This document shows, piece after piece, positions 19,879 through 28,720 of a stretch of DNA of 46,353 nt. The notes below the pieces were generated by a model. It was given only the letters and a program-made list of their open reading frames with translations, searched no databases and was not told the DNA's origin. The first letter of the stretch is position 1; the number at the start of each line of letters is the position of its first letter. A program made the translations under genes and the position numbers. Source of the DNA: a bacterium (GTDB taxonomy: Bacteria; Hinthialibacterota; Hinthialibacteria; Hinthialibacterales; Hinthialibacteraceae); contig WGLV01000024.1 in NCBI GenBank assembly GCA_016125385.1, positions 1-46,353 of the forward strand, read 5' to 3'.

Positions 19879-22026
19879 ATGAAGATGCGTTTTGTGATTA
19901 TCTTACTGTTGGGTATTTTCGGAACAGGCGTTCCACACGCGAGCGAAGCGCCGGAGATTCGCGAACCGCTCTATCATGAATCACTCCGCCCGCAATTTCA
20001 TTTTACCGCCCGTTACTGGGATGAATATCAACTACACCCGCCCAATCACCACGAGGGCTGGATCAACGATCTGAACGGGCTTGTTTATAACGATGGAGTA
20101 TATCATCTGTTCGCGCAACGATGGTGGTCGGCCTGGCTGCATGCGGTCAGCACGGACCTGATTCACTGGGAGGAACTCAAACCGGCGTTCGGCAAGGGCG
20201 GCCGCTTCGGCGGCACGCAATCCGGCGGGTGCGTCGTCGACCACAACAACACCTCAGGGCTGGGCGACGGGAAGACTCCTCCCATGATCGCCTTCTGGAG
20301 CAGCACCGACAACGAAAACCAGTGCATCTCGTACAGCCTGGATCGCGGCGCAACCTGGACGAAGTATGAAAACAATCCCGTGCTTCACCACCCTTTCCGC
20401 GATCCCAACGTCTTCTGGTTCGAACCGGAACAGAAATGGATCATGATTCTGTACGGCCCATCAGACGAAATTCAGAAAAAGTTTACGTATGGATTCAACG
20501 GGGAGAGCAACGACGCACACGATCTGATGGATTTCACACCCGGTCAGTGGGTATGTTCCGCGATCCGCGTATCGAACGACGGGTCGGTGGTTGTTACCGA
20601 TCAGAGCGGACAACGCCAGGCCAAAATCGATATCACGAAACAGAACATTGCGCCGGAAACCTTCCTCGTGGGCGCAAAAGCCAATCATTCCGAATATTTC
20701 GACGGCGACGTCGCGGAAATACTGATTTACGACCGAACGCTGACGAATGACGAAACTGAAAGCGTTTTATTCGGACTCCGGTCAAAATGGGGGCTTATCA
20801 AACCATCCGCGGGGCGAATGCAATTTCCCCAGGAGCCGGTTCTCCATCTTGACGCCGCCACCGCGATATCGAATCGCGATAACGCCGTCACGAGATGGAA
20901 CGATCTCTCCGGCGGAGAGTACGCCATGACGCCTCCGTCAGCCGATGCTTCTCCCCGCTTGATTCACAACGCACTGGGCAAACGTCCCGTGCTCCATTTC
21001 AACGGATCACAATTCATGCAAGGCCCGGCGCCGCTGGCAGAGGGAGACGACTCATTCACGATGATCGCGTTGTGGCGCCGCGATTCAGAAGAAGGCTCAC
21101 AAGTCATCTGCGAACAGAACGCCAGCGCGGTCGAAACAGGCAGGCGAGCATCGCTGTTATCGGTTGGACGAATCGAAGCGGAAAACGTTTATCTGCTATT
21201 CAGTTCCAAAGACCTGCTCCACTGGACTCAGCTGGAAACCTCTATTCCTGACTCGTTTGAATGTCCCGACATGTTTCAGTTGCCGGTGAACGGCGACGCC
21301 ACGCAAAAAAAATGGGTGGTCATCGATGGAAACGGAGATTACGTACTGGGCCGATTTGATGGAAAGCGTTTCACGGTGGACGCCACCAAGCGGAAAGGCG
21401 ATTACGGGCGGAATTTCTACGCTACCATGACCTTTGAAAACATGCCTCAATCCGACCCCCGCCGAATTCAACTGGCCTGGATGCGCGGATGGGACGATTA
21501 TCCCAATACCATGCCATTCAACCAGCAGATCAGTTTCCCGTGTGAATTACCCCTCAGCCGGTCACCTGACGGAATTTCACTACATCGCTATCCAATCCGT
21601 GAAATCGAGACGCTTTACGACGAATCATTCACGGTTGAAAGTCAAACGATCAATGAAGGTGAAAATCCACTGGCTCAACTGAAAGGTGAATTATTCGATC
21701 TCGATCTGAGAATTGACGTGACTCAATCCACTTGCTCGAAGATCGAGTTCAACTTGCGGGGAAACACCGTGAGTTACGATCTGACAAACCATCTCGTCGA
21801 ATCCGCCGGCTCCACGGCTCCGCTGAAAGTGAAAGATGGGCGAATCGAGTTACGCATCCTGATGGATCGGTTATCCATCGAAACCTATGGAAATCATGGC
21901 GAAATCTCCATCACCAACATCGCTTACCAACAAGACCGTGATCCACAGTTCTCTTTCAACGCCATTGGCGGCGCGGTCAAGATTGATTCATTGAGAGTAA
22001 ATTCGCTCAAATCGATCTGGCGATAA
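19879..22026 (+). CDS. secreted GH32 fructosidase (levanase/invertase type) with internal LamG-like insert
   Basis: The 715-aa protein has a signal peptide (about 1-22). The GH32 nucleophile is D64 in WINDLNG, the transition-state stabiliser D175 in FRDPNVFW, and the acid/base E461 in ECPDMF. The propeller is interrupted from about residue 195 to 435 by a concanavalin-like insert. The insert's two halves are in reverse order: YFDGDVAEILIYDR and KWGL come before VLHLDAA, W-DLSG and VLHFNG. The C-terminal beta-sandwich (about 545-715) is the usual GH32 partner. It should release fructose from levan, inulin or sucrose-like beta-fructosides. ATG 19879 is preceded by GGGGAGACG. A hairpin terminator follows, and no fructose transporter gene is nearby. 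Confidence 0.92.
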   Translation: MKMRFVIILLLGIFGTGVPHASEAPEIREPLYHESLRPQFHFTARYWDEYQLHPPNHHEGWINDLNGLVYNDGVYHLFAQRWWSAWLHAVSTDLIHWEELKPAFGKGGRFGGTQSGGCVVDHNNTSGLGDGKTPPMIAFWSSTDNENQCISYSLDRGATWTKYENNPVLHHPFRDPNVFWFEPEQKWIMILYGPSDEIQKKFTYGFNGESNDAHDLMDFTPGQWVCSAIRVSNDGSVVVTDQSGQRQAKIDITKQNIAPETFLVGAKANHSEYFDGDVAEILIYDRTLTNDETESVLFGLRSKWGLIKPSAGRMQFPQEPVLHLDAATAISNRDNAVTRWNDLSGGEYAMTPPSADASPRLIHNALGKRPVLHFNGSQFMQGPAPLAEGDDSFTMIALWRRDSEEGSQVICEQNASAVETGRRASLLSVGRIEAENVYLLFSSKDLLHWTQLETSIPDSFECPDMFQLPVNGDATQKKWVVIDGNGDYVLGRFDGKRFTVDATKRKGDYGRNFYATMTFENMPQSDPRRIQLAWMRGWDDYPNTMPFNQQISFPCELPLSRSPDGISLHRYPIREIETLYDESFTVESQTINEGENPLAQLKGELFDLDLRIDVTQSTCSKIEFNLRGNTVSYDLTNHLVESAGSTAPLKVKDGRIELRILMDRLSIETYGNHGEISITNIAYQQDRDPQFSFNAIGGAVKIDSLRVNSLKSIWR

Positions 22027-22047
22027 TTTCAATCCATTGAACGAATG

Positions 22048-22099
22048 CGGCCCGCGAGCGACGAACTCAATATCGTCCACTCACGGGCCGTTTTCATTT
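22048..22099 (+). terminator. intrinsic terminator after the GH32 gene
   Basis: CGGCCCG (22048-22054) pairs with CGGGCCG (22084-22090). Further pairs GAG/CTC and an inner GACGA/TCGTC extend it. TTTTCATTT follows immediately on the plus strand. Confidence 0.65.
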
Positions 22100-22115
22100 C
22101 AAGTCAGGATTCGCG

Positions 22116-22261
22116 TCAGTAGATCATCGACTTAAAAATGGATGAAACCACCTGATTGAAATCGCCTTTAAAGACCACTTCGCCATTGATTGAATTCACC
22201 GGTAAAACTCCTCCGCTCGCAGCGATACGGATGTTTTCTTTGAATTGAATTGTTCCGTATT
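22116..22261 (-). other. gene-sized gap with a possible 48-codon gene remnant
   Basis: Between the GH32 terminator and the GH92 stop codon, the minus strand reads about 48 codons that look protein-like (YGTIQFKENIRIAASG, then INGEVVFKGDFNQ) before a TGA at 22116. The frame differs from GH92. No family was recognised. It may be the eroded 3' end of a lost gene, or chance. Confidence 0.2.
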
Positions 22262-24652
22262 TCAATGGGGCGTCGTGGAAAGCGACGGCGGAGCGTCTTC
22301 GGGCGCGCTCCCCCATTTCGTGTTCGGTTCAGGCCCCATGGTAAGAACCAGAGTGCCGCCGTCGATCAGGTCTTTATGATAAAACCATGGACGATCCAGC
22401 GGTTTCCCATCCAGTTCCGCCGACTGGATGTACCGGTTTTTCTTCGATGCGTGTTTGGCGAGGATGGTAAAAACGCCGCCGGGATAATACTCGCCGTCCA
22501 GATGAATGGTGATTTTCTGAAATAGCGGACACCCGAGCTCATAGATTGGTTGCGTTGATCCGCCGCCGTCCATTTCAAACAGACCGATGGCGCTCATCAC
22601 GTACCAGGCCCCCATCTGTCCCTGATCTTCATCGCCGGGCCAGCCGTTTTCAGGGTTGTCGCCATAATAACGATCCATGATTTCTCGCGCCCAGTACTGC
22701 GTTTTCCAGGGCATCCCGGAGTAGTTAAAGAGATACGCGGCCTGCATGTTGGGCTGGTTGCCGTGATTGATGGGATAGTTATAAAACAGATCGCCTTCGG
22801 CGTTGAAATTGGTTTTGCTCGATTTGATGAATCCTTCCTCCAGACGGCGGTTGAATTCACCCTTACCAAGCAAGCCGGTCAGGCCGTTGACGTCATGCGG
22901 CACGAACCAGGTGTACTGCCATGAATTGCCTTCTACAAAGCCTTCTCCAACCCACTCGAACGATTGTTTTGTGTCGCCGATGGCGGCTTTAAACGGAGCC
23001 CATTCACCATTGGCCAATCGAGGCCTGACGTAACCGATTTCAGGATCGAAGACGTTGGTATAGTTATACGCCCGCCTGGTGAAATAGTCGTAATCGTCTT
23101 TCTTGTTCAACGCCCTGGCCATCTGGGCCACGTTCCAGTCGTCGAAGGCGTATTCAAGAGTGTTTGACACCGGCCCCTGCTCAAACGTCCCCATGTGATA
23201 TTTGCTGACGTCTGGACCGTGGGGAACGTATCCCAGTTCCATGTATGGCTTCAACTGCCGGTTGCCAACCAGCCCGCCGCATTCATGCGCGCGAGGCATG
23301 GCGGTCTGAACGTGCCGGATCGCCTGATACGCTTTTTCCACGTCGTAGCCGCGGATGCCTTTCTGATACACGCTGTTAATAAGCGGAACCTCATGCGAAG
23401 CGACCATGATGCTGGAATACTCAATGCCGGTAGGGCCTTTGGGAAGCCAGCCGCCGCGGTCGTTGATCTCCAGCAGCGACTTGACCCATTGATTGGCGTA
23501 GTCAGGGGTGACGAGCGCCCAGAGCTGATTCAGGTTCCAGAACGTATTCCAAAACGCATCGCATCCATAAACAGGAGAATTCGGATCGTCCAGCTGGCGA
23601 ATCTGCTCACACATATCCACGTATTTGCCGTTCACGTCGCTCCAGATGGTGCGGGCGGCGTAAGAGCGGTAATAGTTGGTGTAAAACTTGAGTTTGTCGG
23701 TTTCCGAGCCGCCTTCTACCTCGATCTTGCTCAACAAGTTATTCCACGCGTTGTAGGCGTCGTGGCGAACCGCGTCAAAGTCGAATCCATACTTCCGGGT
23801 TTCGGTTTTCAGATTGAGGCGGGCCTGATCGATGCTGACCAGCGAGATTCCCACTTTGACGACGATGGCTTCGTCCTTTTCCGTCTTGAAATTAACGAAA
23901 CCGCCCACGTCGTCGCGCCCATAAATCTGGTCGGCGTTCTGAAAGATGTTGCCGTTATCCCACCCGCCCAGCGAATCGAACGGTTTGCTGAACTGGGCGA
24001 CGAAATGCACCGTATATTCATTCAGCAGGCTGGAGAATCCGTCGTAGATGCTTTGCTTTGAAAACCCCTCGATCTCACGATCGTTCACCTTGCGGATCGA
24101 GCCCCATTCCATGTCGTATCCATATTCGGTCGGGATTTTCAAATCGAACAGAATGCGTGCGTCGTCCGCCTTGGGGAAGGTATAGCGATGGAAGCCGGTG
24201 CGTGTGGTGGTGGTCAGCTCGGCGCGAATGTTGTAGTCATCCAGCGTGACCGCGTAATACCCTGCCTGGGCCGATTCGGTCTCATGCCGGATACGCGAAC
24301 GGTACCCTTCATCCGGTTTCGCTTCATCGCCGGGTTGAGTCTGCAATTCACCCACGGTGGGCATAACCAGCAAACCACCCATGACCCATGAATGGATATG
24401 GCTGAAGCCGCTGATGTTTTCGATGCTGTGTTCATATCCGGCCTTCCAGCCTTGATTCTGGTTATCGGGGCTGAGTTTCACCATGCCGAATGGCATGCTC
24501 GGGCCGGGGTATAACATCCAGCGCGAAGTTGATGTTCCAATAAATGGATCGACGTAATCGGCTGGATTTTTCGCCCAACCGTTTAGACTCAACAGCAGCA
24601 TGCCGATTAAAATCCACATTGTTTGGCGTGTTCGAATCGCAAGTGTTTTCAT
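22262..24652 (-). CDS. secreted GH92 alpha-mannosidase
   Basis: The 796-aa product has a signal peptide (hydrophobic MWILIGMLLLSLNGWA). GH92 marks follow: YVDPFIGTSTSRWMLYPGPSMPFGMVKLSPD at the N-terminus (residues about 31-60), a central CDAFWNTFWNLNQLW (the usual W-T-R-like helix of the alpha/alpha barrel), and WPGDEDQGQMGAWYVMSAIGLF near the C-terminus. These calcium-dependent exo-mannosidases trim alpha-1,2/1,3/1,6 mannose from high-mannose N-glycans. The acidic pair in GDEDQGQ supplies the likely base. The frame is open to 24832, but ATG 24652 is chosen because the signal peptide begins there; AAAGGA lies about 12 nt upstream. It is divergent from the GntR-ROK-isomerase-symporter operon. 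Confidence 0.93.
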   Translation of the reverse strand: MKTLAIRTRQTMWILIGMLLLSLNGWAKNPADYVDPFIGTSTSRWMLYPGPSMPFGMVKLSPDNQNQGWKAGYEHSIENISGFSHIHSWVMGGLLVMPTVGELQTQPGDEAKPDEGYRSRIRHETESAQAGYYAVTLDDYNIRAELTTTTRTGFHRYTFPKADDARILFDLKIPTEYGYDMEWGSIRKVNDREIEGFSKQSIYDGFSSLLNEYTVHFVAQFSKPFDSLGGWDNGNIFQNADQIYGRDDVGGFVNFKTEKDEAIVVKVGISLVSIDQARLNLKTETRKYGFDFDAVRHDAYNAWNNLLSKIEVEGGSETDKLKFYTNYYRSYAARTIWSDVNGKYVDMCEQIRQLDDPNSPVYGCDAFWNTFWNLNQLWALVTPDYANQWVKSLLEINDRGGWLPKGPTGIEYSSIMVASHEVPLINSVYQKGIRGYDVEKAYQAIRHVQTAMPRAHECGGLVGNRQLKPYMELGYVPHGPDVSKYHMGTFEQGPVSNTLEYAFDDWNVAQMARALNKKDDYDYFTRRAYNYTNVFDPEIGYVRPRLANGEWAPFKAAIGDTKQSFEWVGEGFVEGNSWQYTWFVPHDVNGLTGLLGKGEFNRRLEEGFIKSSKTNFNAEGDLFYNYPINHGNQPNMQAAYLFNYSGMPWKTQYWAREIMDRYYGDNPENGWPGDEDQGQMGAWYVMSAIGLFEMDGGGSTQPIYELGCPLFQKITIHLDGEYYPGGVFTILAKHASKKNRYIQSAELDGKPLDRPWFYHKDLIDGGTLVLTMGPEPNTKWGSAPEDAPPSLSTTPH

Positions 24653-24736
24653 AATCCGTGTGTCCTTTTCTCCTGATGCGGGTTCTCGCCCGATTGAAAG
24701 GCGTTTGTCGACATTAACGTTCATTTTCCGGTTTCT

Positions 24737-24748
24737 AAACGATCGTTT
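24737..24748. promoter_or_regulatory. AAACGATCGTTT palindrome upstream of GH92, candidate operator
   Basis: A perfect 12-bp dyad with a central CG step lies 85 bp upstream of the GH92 start codon. LacI-family operators often have a central CG with flanking A/T arms, but no LacI gene is in the window, so the binding protein is unknown. Confidence 0.35.
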
Positions 24749-24990
24749 CACCAGAGCCCAGCCACGCCAATACGCCAATGCTGCGCAGGCCATTAGAGGC
24801 CTGGTAACAGATTCCATACTGTCTGAAGGCATGGGCGCGGAGTAGGATTTTCATGTATTTCCTCCCCCGGGGATCATCCGGCTTTCATCGCATTCAATAC
24901 CATGGATCGGCGCGGCCGTCTGGTGTGACAGGTTCATCTCAGCGGGCATTTCACCACCTCATCGGTCGTTGAAGAAAAACAAATTCAGTA

Positions 24991-25019
24991 TTGACTTTCG
25001 CCCACGCCAATTATATGTT
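24991..25019 (+). promoter_or_regulatory. candidate promoter of the GntR-ROK-isomerase-symporter operon
   Basis: TTGACT (24991-24996) and TATGTT (25014-25019) are spaced by 17 nt. The -10 box falls inside the first of two ATATGTTC repeats. The leader to the GntR start would be about 195 nt. Confidence 0.5.
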
Positions 25020-25035
25020 CATATGTTCGCACATA
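25013..25035. promoter_or_regulatory. tandem ATATGTTC repeats and TATGT/ACATA dyad, candidate GntR operator
   Basis: ATATGTTC occurs at 25013-25020 and 25021-25028. The second copy is also the left arm of TATGT-tcgc-ACATA (25022-25035). The array overlaps the candidate -10 box and transcription start, which is where a repressor would block initiation. The TGT/ACA arms agree loosely with GntR-family half-sites. Confidence 0.45.
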
Positions 25036-25222
25036 ACAGTAAACTATTTTTCTGCTGGAGTCAAAGTTTTTTTACAGTGAATAACCGGGATTCACCCTGC
25101 CGGACATTTTTTGATTTGATATTTTTCGAATTCAGGTTTGTTGATACAATTAAAAGTTCATCTCCGATACGCGCTTTACGCTGCGGCCTGAATGAAAACC
25201 GATGGAGAATGAGGCGGAAAGC

Positions 25223-25984
25223 ATGGCAGGTGAGAAACGCGCGCCTGAACGACTGAAAATCGATCATGACTCCGCCGTTCCATTACACGCCCAGGTGGAA
25301 CGGCTGTTTCGCCGGCTGGTGGAGAAGAAAGAATATAAAAACGGCAAGTTTCTTCCAAAAGAAGAAGAACTCGCCAAACAGTTGGGCATCAGCCGGAACA
25401 CGGTTCGGCAGGCGGTTCAGCGGCTTGTTCATGAAGGCGTACTGGTCCGCAAAAAGGGCGTCGGCACCAAAGTCGCCGACAACCGGCTCTCCACCAGCCT
25501 GAACGCATGGGGGAGTTTCACCCATGAGATGGAACGCAAGGGGACCGCGTTTTATAACATCGAAATGTCGGTGACATGGGTTAAAGCGGACGATGACGTC
25601 GCGGCTCGCTTTTCAATCTCAAAAGGCGATCGCGTTTTGAAGCTGGAACGTTTGCGCGGCCTTAACGACGACAGGGTGGTTCTGTTTATTTCTTACTTTC
25701 ATCCACGCGTCGGACTGACCGCTGAACATGATTTTTCTCAACCGCTCTATGAATTACTGGAAGAAAAATGCTCGACGGTCGCCGTGTATTCCATAGAAGA
25801 AATCACCGCCGTTCCCGCGTCGATTGATCTGGCGAAACGGCTGAAGATTGACGTCGATGCGCCGATTCTGGTGCGCAAAAGGCTGGTGTGCGACCCCGGG
25901 CGCCGGCCCATCGAATACAATCTGTGCTACTACCGGGCCGATCGTTTTGTATACACCGTTGAGATCAGACGAGAATCTTACTAA
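25223..25984 (+). CDS. GntR-family (HutC/UTRA) transcriptional regulator
   Basis: The 253-aa protein has an N-terminal winged helix (about 20-85) containing PLHAQVERLFRRLVE, GKFLPKEEELAKQLGISRNTVRQA and EGVLVRKKGVGTKVA. A UTRA ligand-binding domain (about 105-250) follows, with RVLKLERLRGL and APILVRKRLVCDPGRRPIEYNLCYYRADRF. UTRA regulators usually bind sugar phosphates or related metabolites, so a mannose pathway intermediate is a reasonable effector by context. ATG 25223 is preferred over ATG 25202 because GAGGCGGAAAGC precedes it and nothing precedes the earlier one. Its stop codon overlaps the ROK start (TAATG). It probably represses its own operon. Confidence 0.9.
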   Translation: MAGEKRAPERLKIDHDSAVPLHAQVERLFRRLVEKKEYKNGKFLPKEEELAKQLGISRNTVRQAVQRLVHEGVLVRKKGVGTKVADNRLSTSLNAWGSFTHEMERKGTAFYNIEMSVTWVKADDDVAARFSISKGDRVLKLERLRGLNDDRVVLFISYFHPRVGLTAEHDFSQPLYELLEEKCSTVAVYSIEEITAVPASIDLAKRLKIDVDAPILVRKRLVCDPGRRPIEYNLCYYRADRFVYTVEIRRESY

Positions 25985-26931
25985 TGACCGTATTGGCGAT
26001 CGACCTGGGCGGTACCCGAATCAAGATGGGCGTAATCGAAAACGGCGCGGTGATTCGCCAGCGTCAGTCCGACGCTCGTTCGGGAGAACGCCTGGCCGAC
26101 CGGGCGCCTGAAATCGAGGCCTCGCTCAAGGACCTTCTGAATTCGGCGAATCGCTCGGTAAGCAATTGCGCGGGGGTGGGGGTATCGAGCACAGGCCTGG
26201 TCGACCGCGAGCGGAATCGCGTGTTGTCCACCAATAAAAAATATGAAGACGCTCCCGATTTCGATTTTAACCAATGGGCGGATCGGGCGTTTGGCTTGGG
26301 CTGTAAAGTTGAAAACGACGCCCACGCCGCTCTGCTGGGCGAATGGCGCTACGGCGCCGGACGCGGCGCGAACAACCTGGTCATGCTCACTCTCGGCACG
26401 GGAATCGGCAGCTCGGTTGTATTGAACGGCAAGGCGTTGCGGGGTAAGAACGGACAGGCCGGGTTGCTGGGCGGTCACATTGTGGTCGATCCGTGGGGCG
26501 ACCGCTGTACCTGCCCCGGCGTCGGATGCGCCGAAGCGCAAGCCTCGACCTGGGCGCTGCCAGGGCGAATCGCCCGTCATCCGAAATTTCATCTCAGCCG
26601 GCTGAAGGAATATTCGAATCCTGATTTCAAGACCCTGTTTCAGTTAGCGAATGAAGGCGATGAAGCCGCGGTTGAGATCGCTGACTATTGCGTCCGGGTC
26701 TGGGGCGCGGTGGCGGTTTCGATGATCCACCTGTTCGCTCCCGAAAAGATCATCCTCGGAGGCGGCGTGATGAAAGGCGCCGCCGCCGTCTTGCCGCCGA
26801 TACAAAAAATGGTCAAAGAACACGCCTGGATCAGTTGGGAGGGCGTGGATATAACCATCGCCGATCACCTGGAGTCCGCCTCCCTGTTGGGAATGGCGGC
26901 GCTGTTTGAAAGCGACGTCGAATTTATATGA
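25984..26931 (+). CDS. ROK-family sugar kinase
   Basis: The 315-aa protein begins with the phosphate-binding LAIDLGGTRIKMGVIENG. It has the catalytic-type END in VENDAHAALLGEW, the adenosine-loop glycines in TLGTGIGSSVVL and KIILGGGVMKGA, and the ROK zinc motif C175-x-C177...C182 (CTCPGVGCAEA). ROK kinases phosphorylate glucose, mannose, fructose or N-acetyl sugars in the cytoplasm. Being wedged between a GntR regulator (TAATG overlap) and a mannose-6-phosphate isomerase (ATGA overlap), it most likely acts as a mannokinase/hexokinase. Specificity is an inference from context. An N-terminal HTH is absent, so it is an enzyme and not a ROK repressor. Confidence 0.9.
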   Translation: MTVLAIDLGGTRIKMGVIENGAVIRQRQSDARSGERLADRAPEIEASLKDLLNSANRSVSNCAGVGVSSTGLVDRERNRVLSTNKKYEDAPDFDFNQWADRAFGLGCKVENDAHAALLGEWRYGAGRGANNLVMLTLGTGIGSSVVLNGKALRGKNGQAGLLGGHIVVDPWGDRCTCPGVGCAEAQASTWALPGRIARHPKFHLSRLKEYSNPDFKTLFQLANEGDEAAVEIADYCVRVWGAVAVSMIHLFAPEKIILGGGVMKGAAAVLPPIQKMVKEHAWISWEGVDITIADHLESASLLGMAALFESDVEFI

Positions 26932-28682
26932 AAACCGTTACGTTTAACCAGAATCCTTGCGTATCTGTTGAAGGGATGGATGACCGATGCTGGACGGGCT
27001 GGGAACGCATAATGGATGTTCTCAACCATCGCCTCGGCGCCCGCACCGCAAAACGCGTAATCGTTACGGCGGAATGCTATCCCGGCGTGGATGAAGACGC
27101 CGTGCTGGAACGCTTCCGCGCTGACCTGCTTCCCGACTTGGTATGTCACACTCGCCAATGTATGTATGATCCGGCGCGCATCGACGAAATGTTGCGCGTC
27201 GACCTGACCGGCGATCCCGTCTTTGGCCGGATTACTCAGCATCGAATGAAAGACTTCTTCGATACTGATTCGCTTCAAGCGCAAACTGATGCGCTGAATT
27301 CCATCGATCGGGGGCTCGTGCTGATTTTCGGCGCGGGCGCCAGCGTCGTTCATGAAGGCGATCTGCTGGTTTATCTCGACATGGCCCGTTGGGAAACACA
27401 GCTCCGCTACCGGCGAAATGAAATCGACAACCTGGGCGCCCGCAACCGTGAAGAGCCTGCTTCCGTCCAATACAAGCGCGCCTTTTTCGTGGACTGGCGC
27501 GTGGCCGATCGCGTCAAAATCGACCTGATGGAACGATGGGATTACCTGCTCGACACCACCCGGATGGATGATCCCAAACTGGTGGAAGGTGAGGCCGTGC
27601 GTGAAGGATTGCGTCAGACCGCCAGCCAGCCGTTCAGCGTGACACCGTACTTTGACCCAGCGCCGTGGGGCGGCGGCTGGATGCGCGATCGTTTCGGCCT
27701 TGAACCGAATGGAAGCAATTACGGCTGGTGTTTCAACTGCGTGCCCGAAGAAAACAGCCTGTTGCTGGACTACGGCGGCGTCCAGATCGAAATTCCAGCC
27801 GTCGACCTGGTTTTTTACCGGCCGCTGCAGTTGCTGGGCGAAAACGTCTATTCACGATTCGGCGCTGAATTTCCCATTCGATTCGATTTTCTCGATACCA
27901 TGAACGGCGGCAACCTGAGCTTTCAGGTCCATCCACTGCACGAGCAGATCCGCGAATCGTTCAGCATGGATTACACGCAGGACGAAAGTTATTACCTGAT
28001 GGACGCCGGATCGGATGGTTGCGTATATCTCGGCTTGAAAGACAGCGTCGATCCGGACGAGATGCTGAATGAGTTACGCTCCGCTCAACAGGGCGAGACG
28101 TCATTCGACGTTGAGAAATACGTTAACAAGTGGCCCGCGAAAAAACACGACCATTTTCTGATTCCCTCGGGGACGGTCCATTGTTCAGGCAAAAACTCGA
28201 TGGTGCTTGAGATCAGTGCCACGCCATACATTTTTACATTCAAATTGTGGGATTGGGGCCGCCTGGGCCTCGACGGCAAGCCGCGCCCGATTCATCTGGA
28301 TCACGGCGAGCGCGCGATTCGGTGGAATCGGACCAGAGGCTGGGTTCAGAATCAGTTAATCAACCGCATCGACTCGATCGCACAGGGCGATGGGTGGCGT
28401 GAAGAACGTACGGGTCTGCATGAACTCGAATTCATCGAAACCCGGCGGCACTGGTTCACTGGTGCCGTACCGCATTCCACCGGGGGAACGGTCAACGTGC
28501 TGTGTCTGGTGGAAGGCGATCAGATCGCCGTTGAAAGTCCGTCAAACGCGTTCAAGCCGTTTATCGCGAACTATGGCGAGGTCTTCATTATGCCCGCCGC
28601 GGTGGGCGAGTATATCGTCCGTCCGGCTCAAACCGATCCAGAGCGTGAATTCGCCACGATCAAGGCGTTCGTCCGTTCCTGA
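26928..28682 (+). CDS. long class I mannose-6-phosphate isomerase with N-terminal nucleoside-kinase-like domain
   Basis: The 584-aa protein is longer than the 300-400 residues of typical class I enzymes. Residues about 15-220 (VIVTAECYPGVDE, LTGDPVFGRI, LIFGAGASVV, YKRAFFVDWRVADR) resemble the kinase-like domain found in other long phosphomannose isomerases, and no intact P-loop is seen. The C-terminal cupin part carries the zinc ligands Q333 and H335 in FQVHP, the acidic stretch near E353, and H418 in PSGTVHCSG. It would interconvert mannose-6-P and fructose-6-P, feeding glycolysis. Translation is coupled to the ROK kinase through an ATGA overlap. The job of the N-terminal domain is unknown. 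Confidence 0.88.
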   Translation: MKTVTFNQNPCVSVEGMDDRCWTGWERIMDVLNHRLGARTAKRVIVTAECYPGVDEDAVLERFRADLLPDLVCHTRQCMYDPARIDEMLRVDLTGDPVFGRITQHRMKDFFDTDSLQAQTDALNSIDRGLVLIFGAGASVVHEGDLLVYLDMARWETQLRYRRNEIDNLGARNREEPASVQYKRAFFVDWRVADRVKIDLMERWDYLLDTTRMDDPKLVEGEAVREGLRQTASQPFSVTPYFDPAPWGGGWMRDRFGLEPNGSNYGWCFNCVPEENSLLLDYGGVQIEIPAVDLVFYRPLQLLGENVYSRFGAEFPIRFDFLDTMNGGNLSFQVHPLHEQIRESFSMDYTQDESYYLMDAGSDGCVYLGLKDSVDPDEMLNELRSAQQGETSFDVEKYVNKWPAKKHDHFLIPSGTVHCSGKNSMVLEISATPYIFTFKLWDWGRLGLDGKPRPIHLDHGERAIRWNRTRGWVQNQLINRIDSIAQGDGWREERTGLHELEFIETRRHWFTGAVPHSTGGTVNVLCLVEGDQIAVESPSNAFKPFIANYGEVFIMPAAVGEYIVRPAQTDPEREFATIKAFVRS

Positions 28683-28720
28683 CGATCCAGTTTATTGATA
28701 TCCCGGGGAGTTGGCTTCAC

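Larger units (their letters stand above)
24653..25222. other. 570-nt regulatory region between divergent GH92 and GntR genes
   Basis: No convincing gene is seen. The region holds a 12-bp palindrome (24737-24748), a CAGGCC/GGCCTG inverted repeat with a 6-nt loop (24786-24803), and a candidate promoter with tandem operator-like repeats (24991-25035). It is AT-rich between 24965 and 25160, as expected for a divergent control region. Confidence 0.6.

Noticed and set aside
23195-24061. 288-codon plus-strand frame opposite GH92
   Set aside because: It is a codon-bias shadow of the GH92 gene, with no ribosome site and no recognisable domain.
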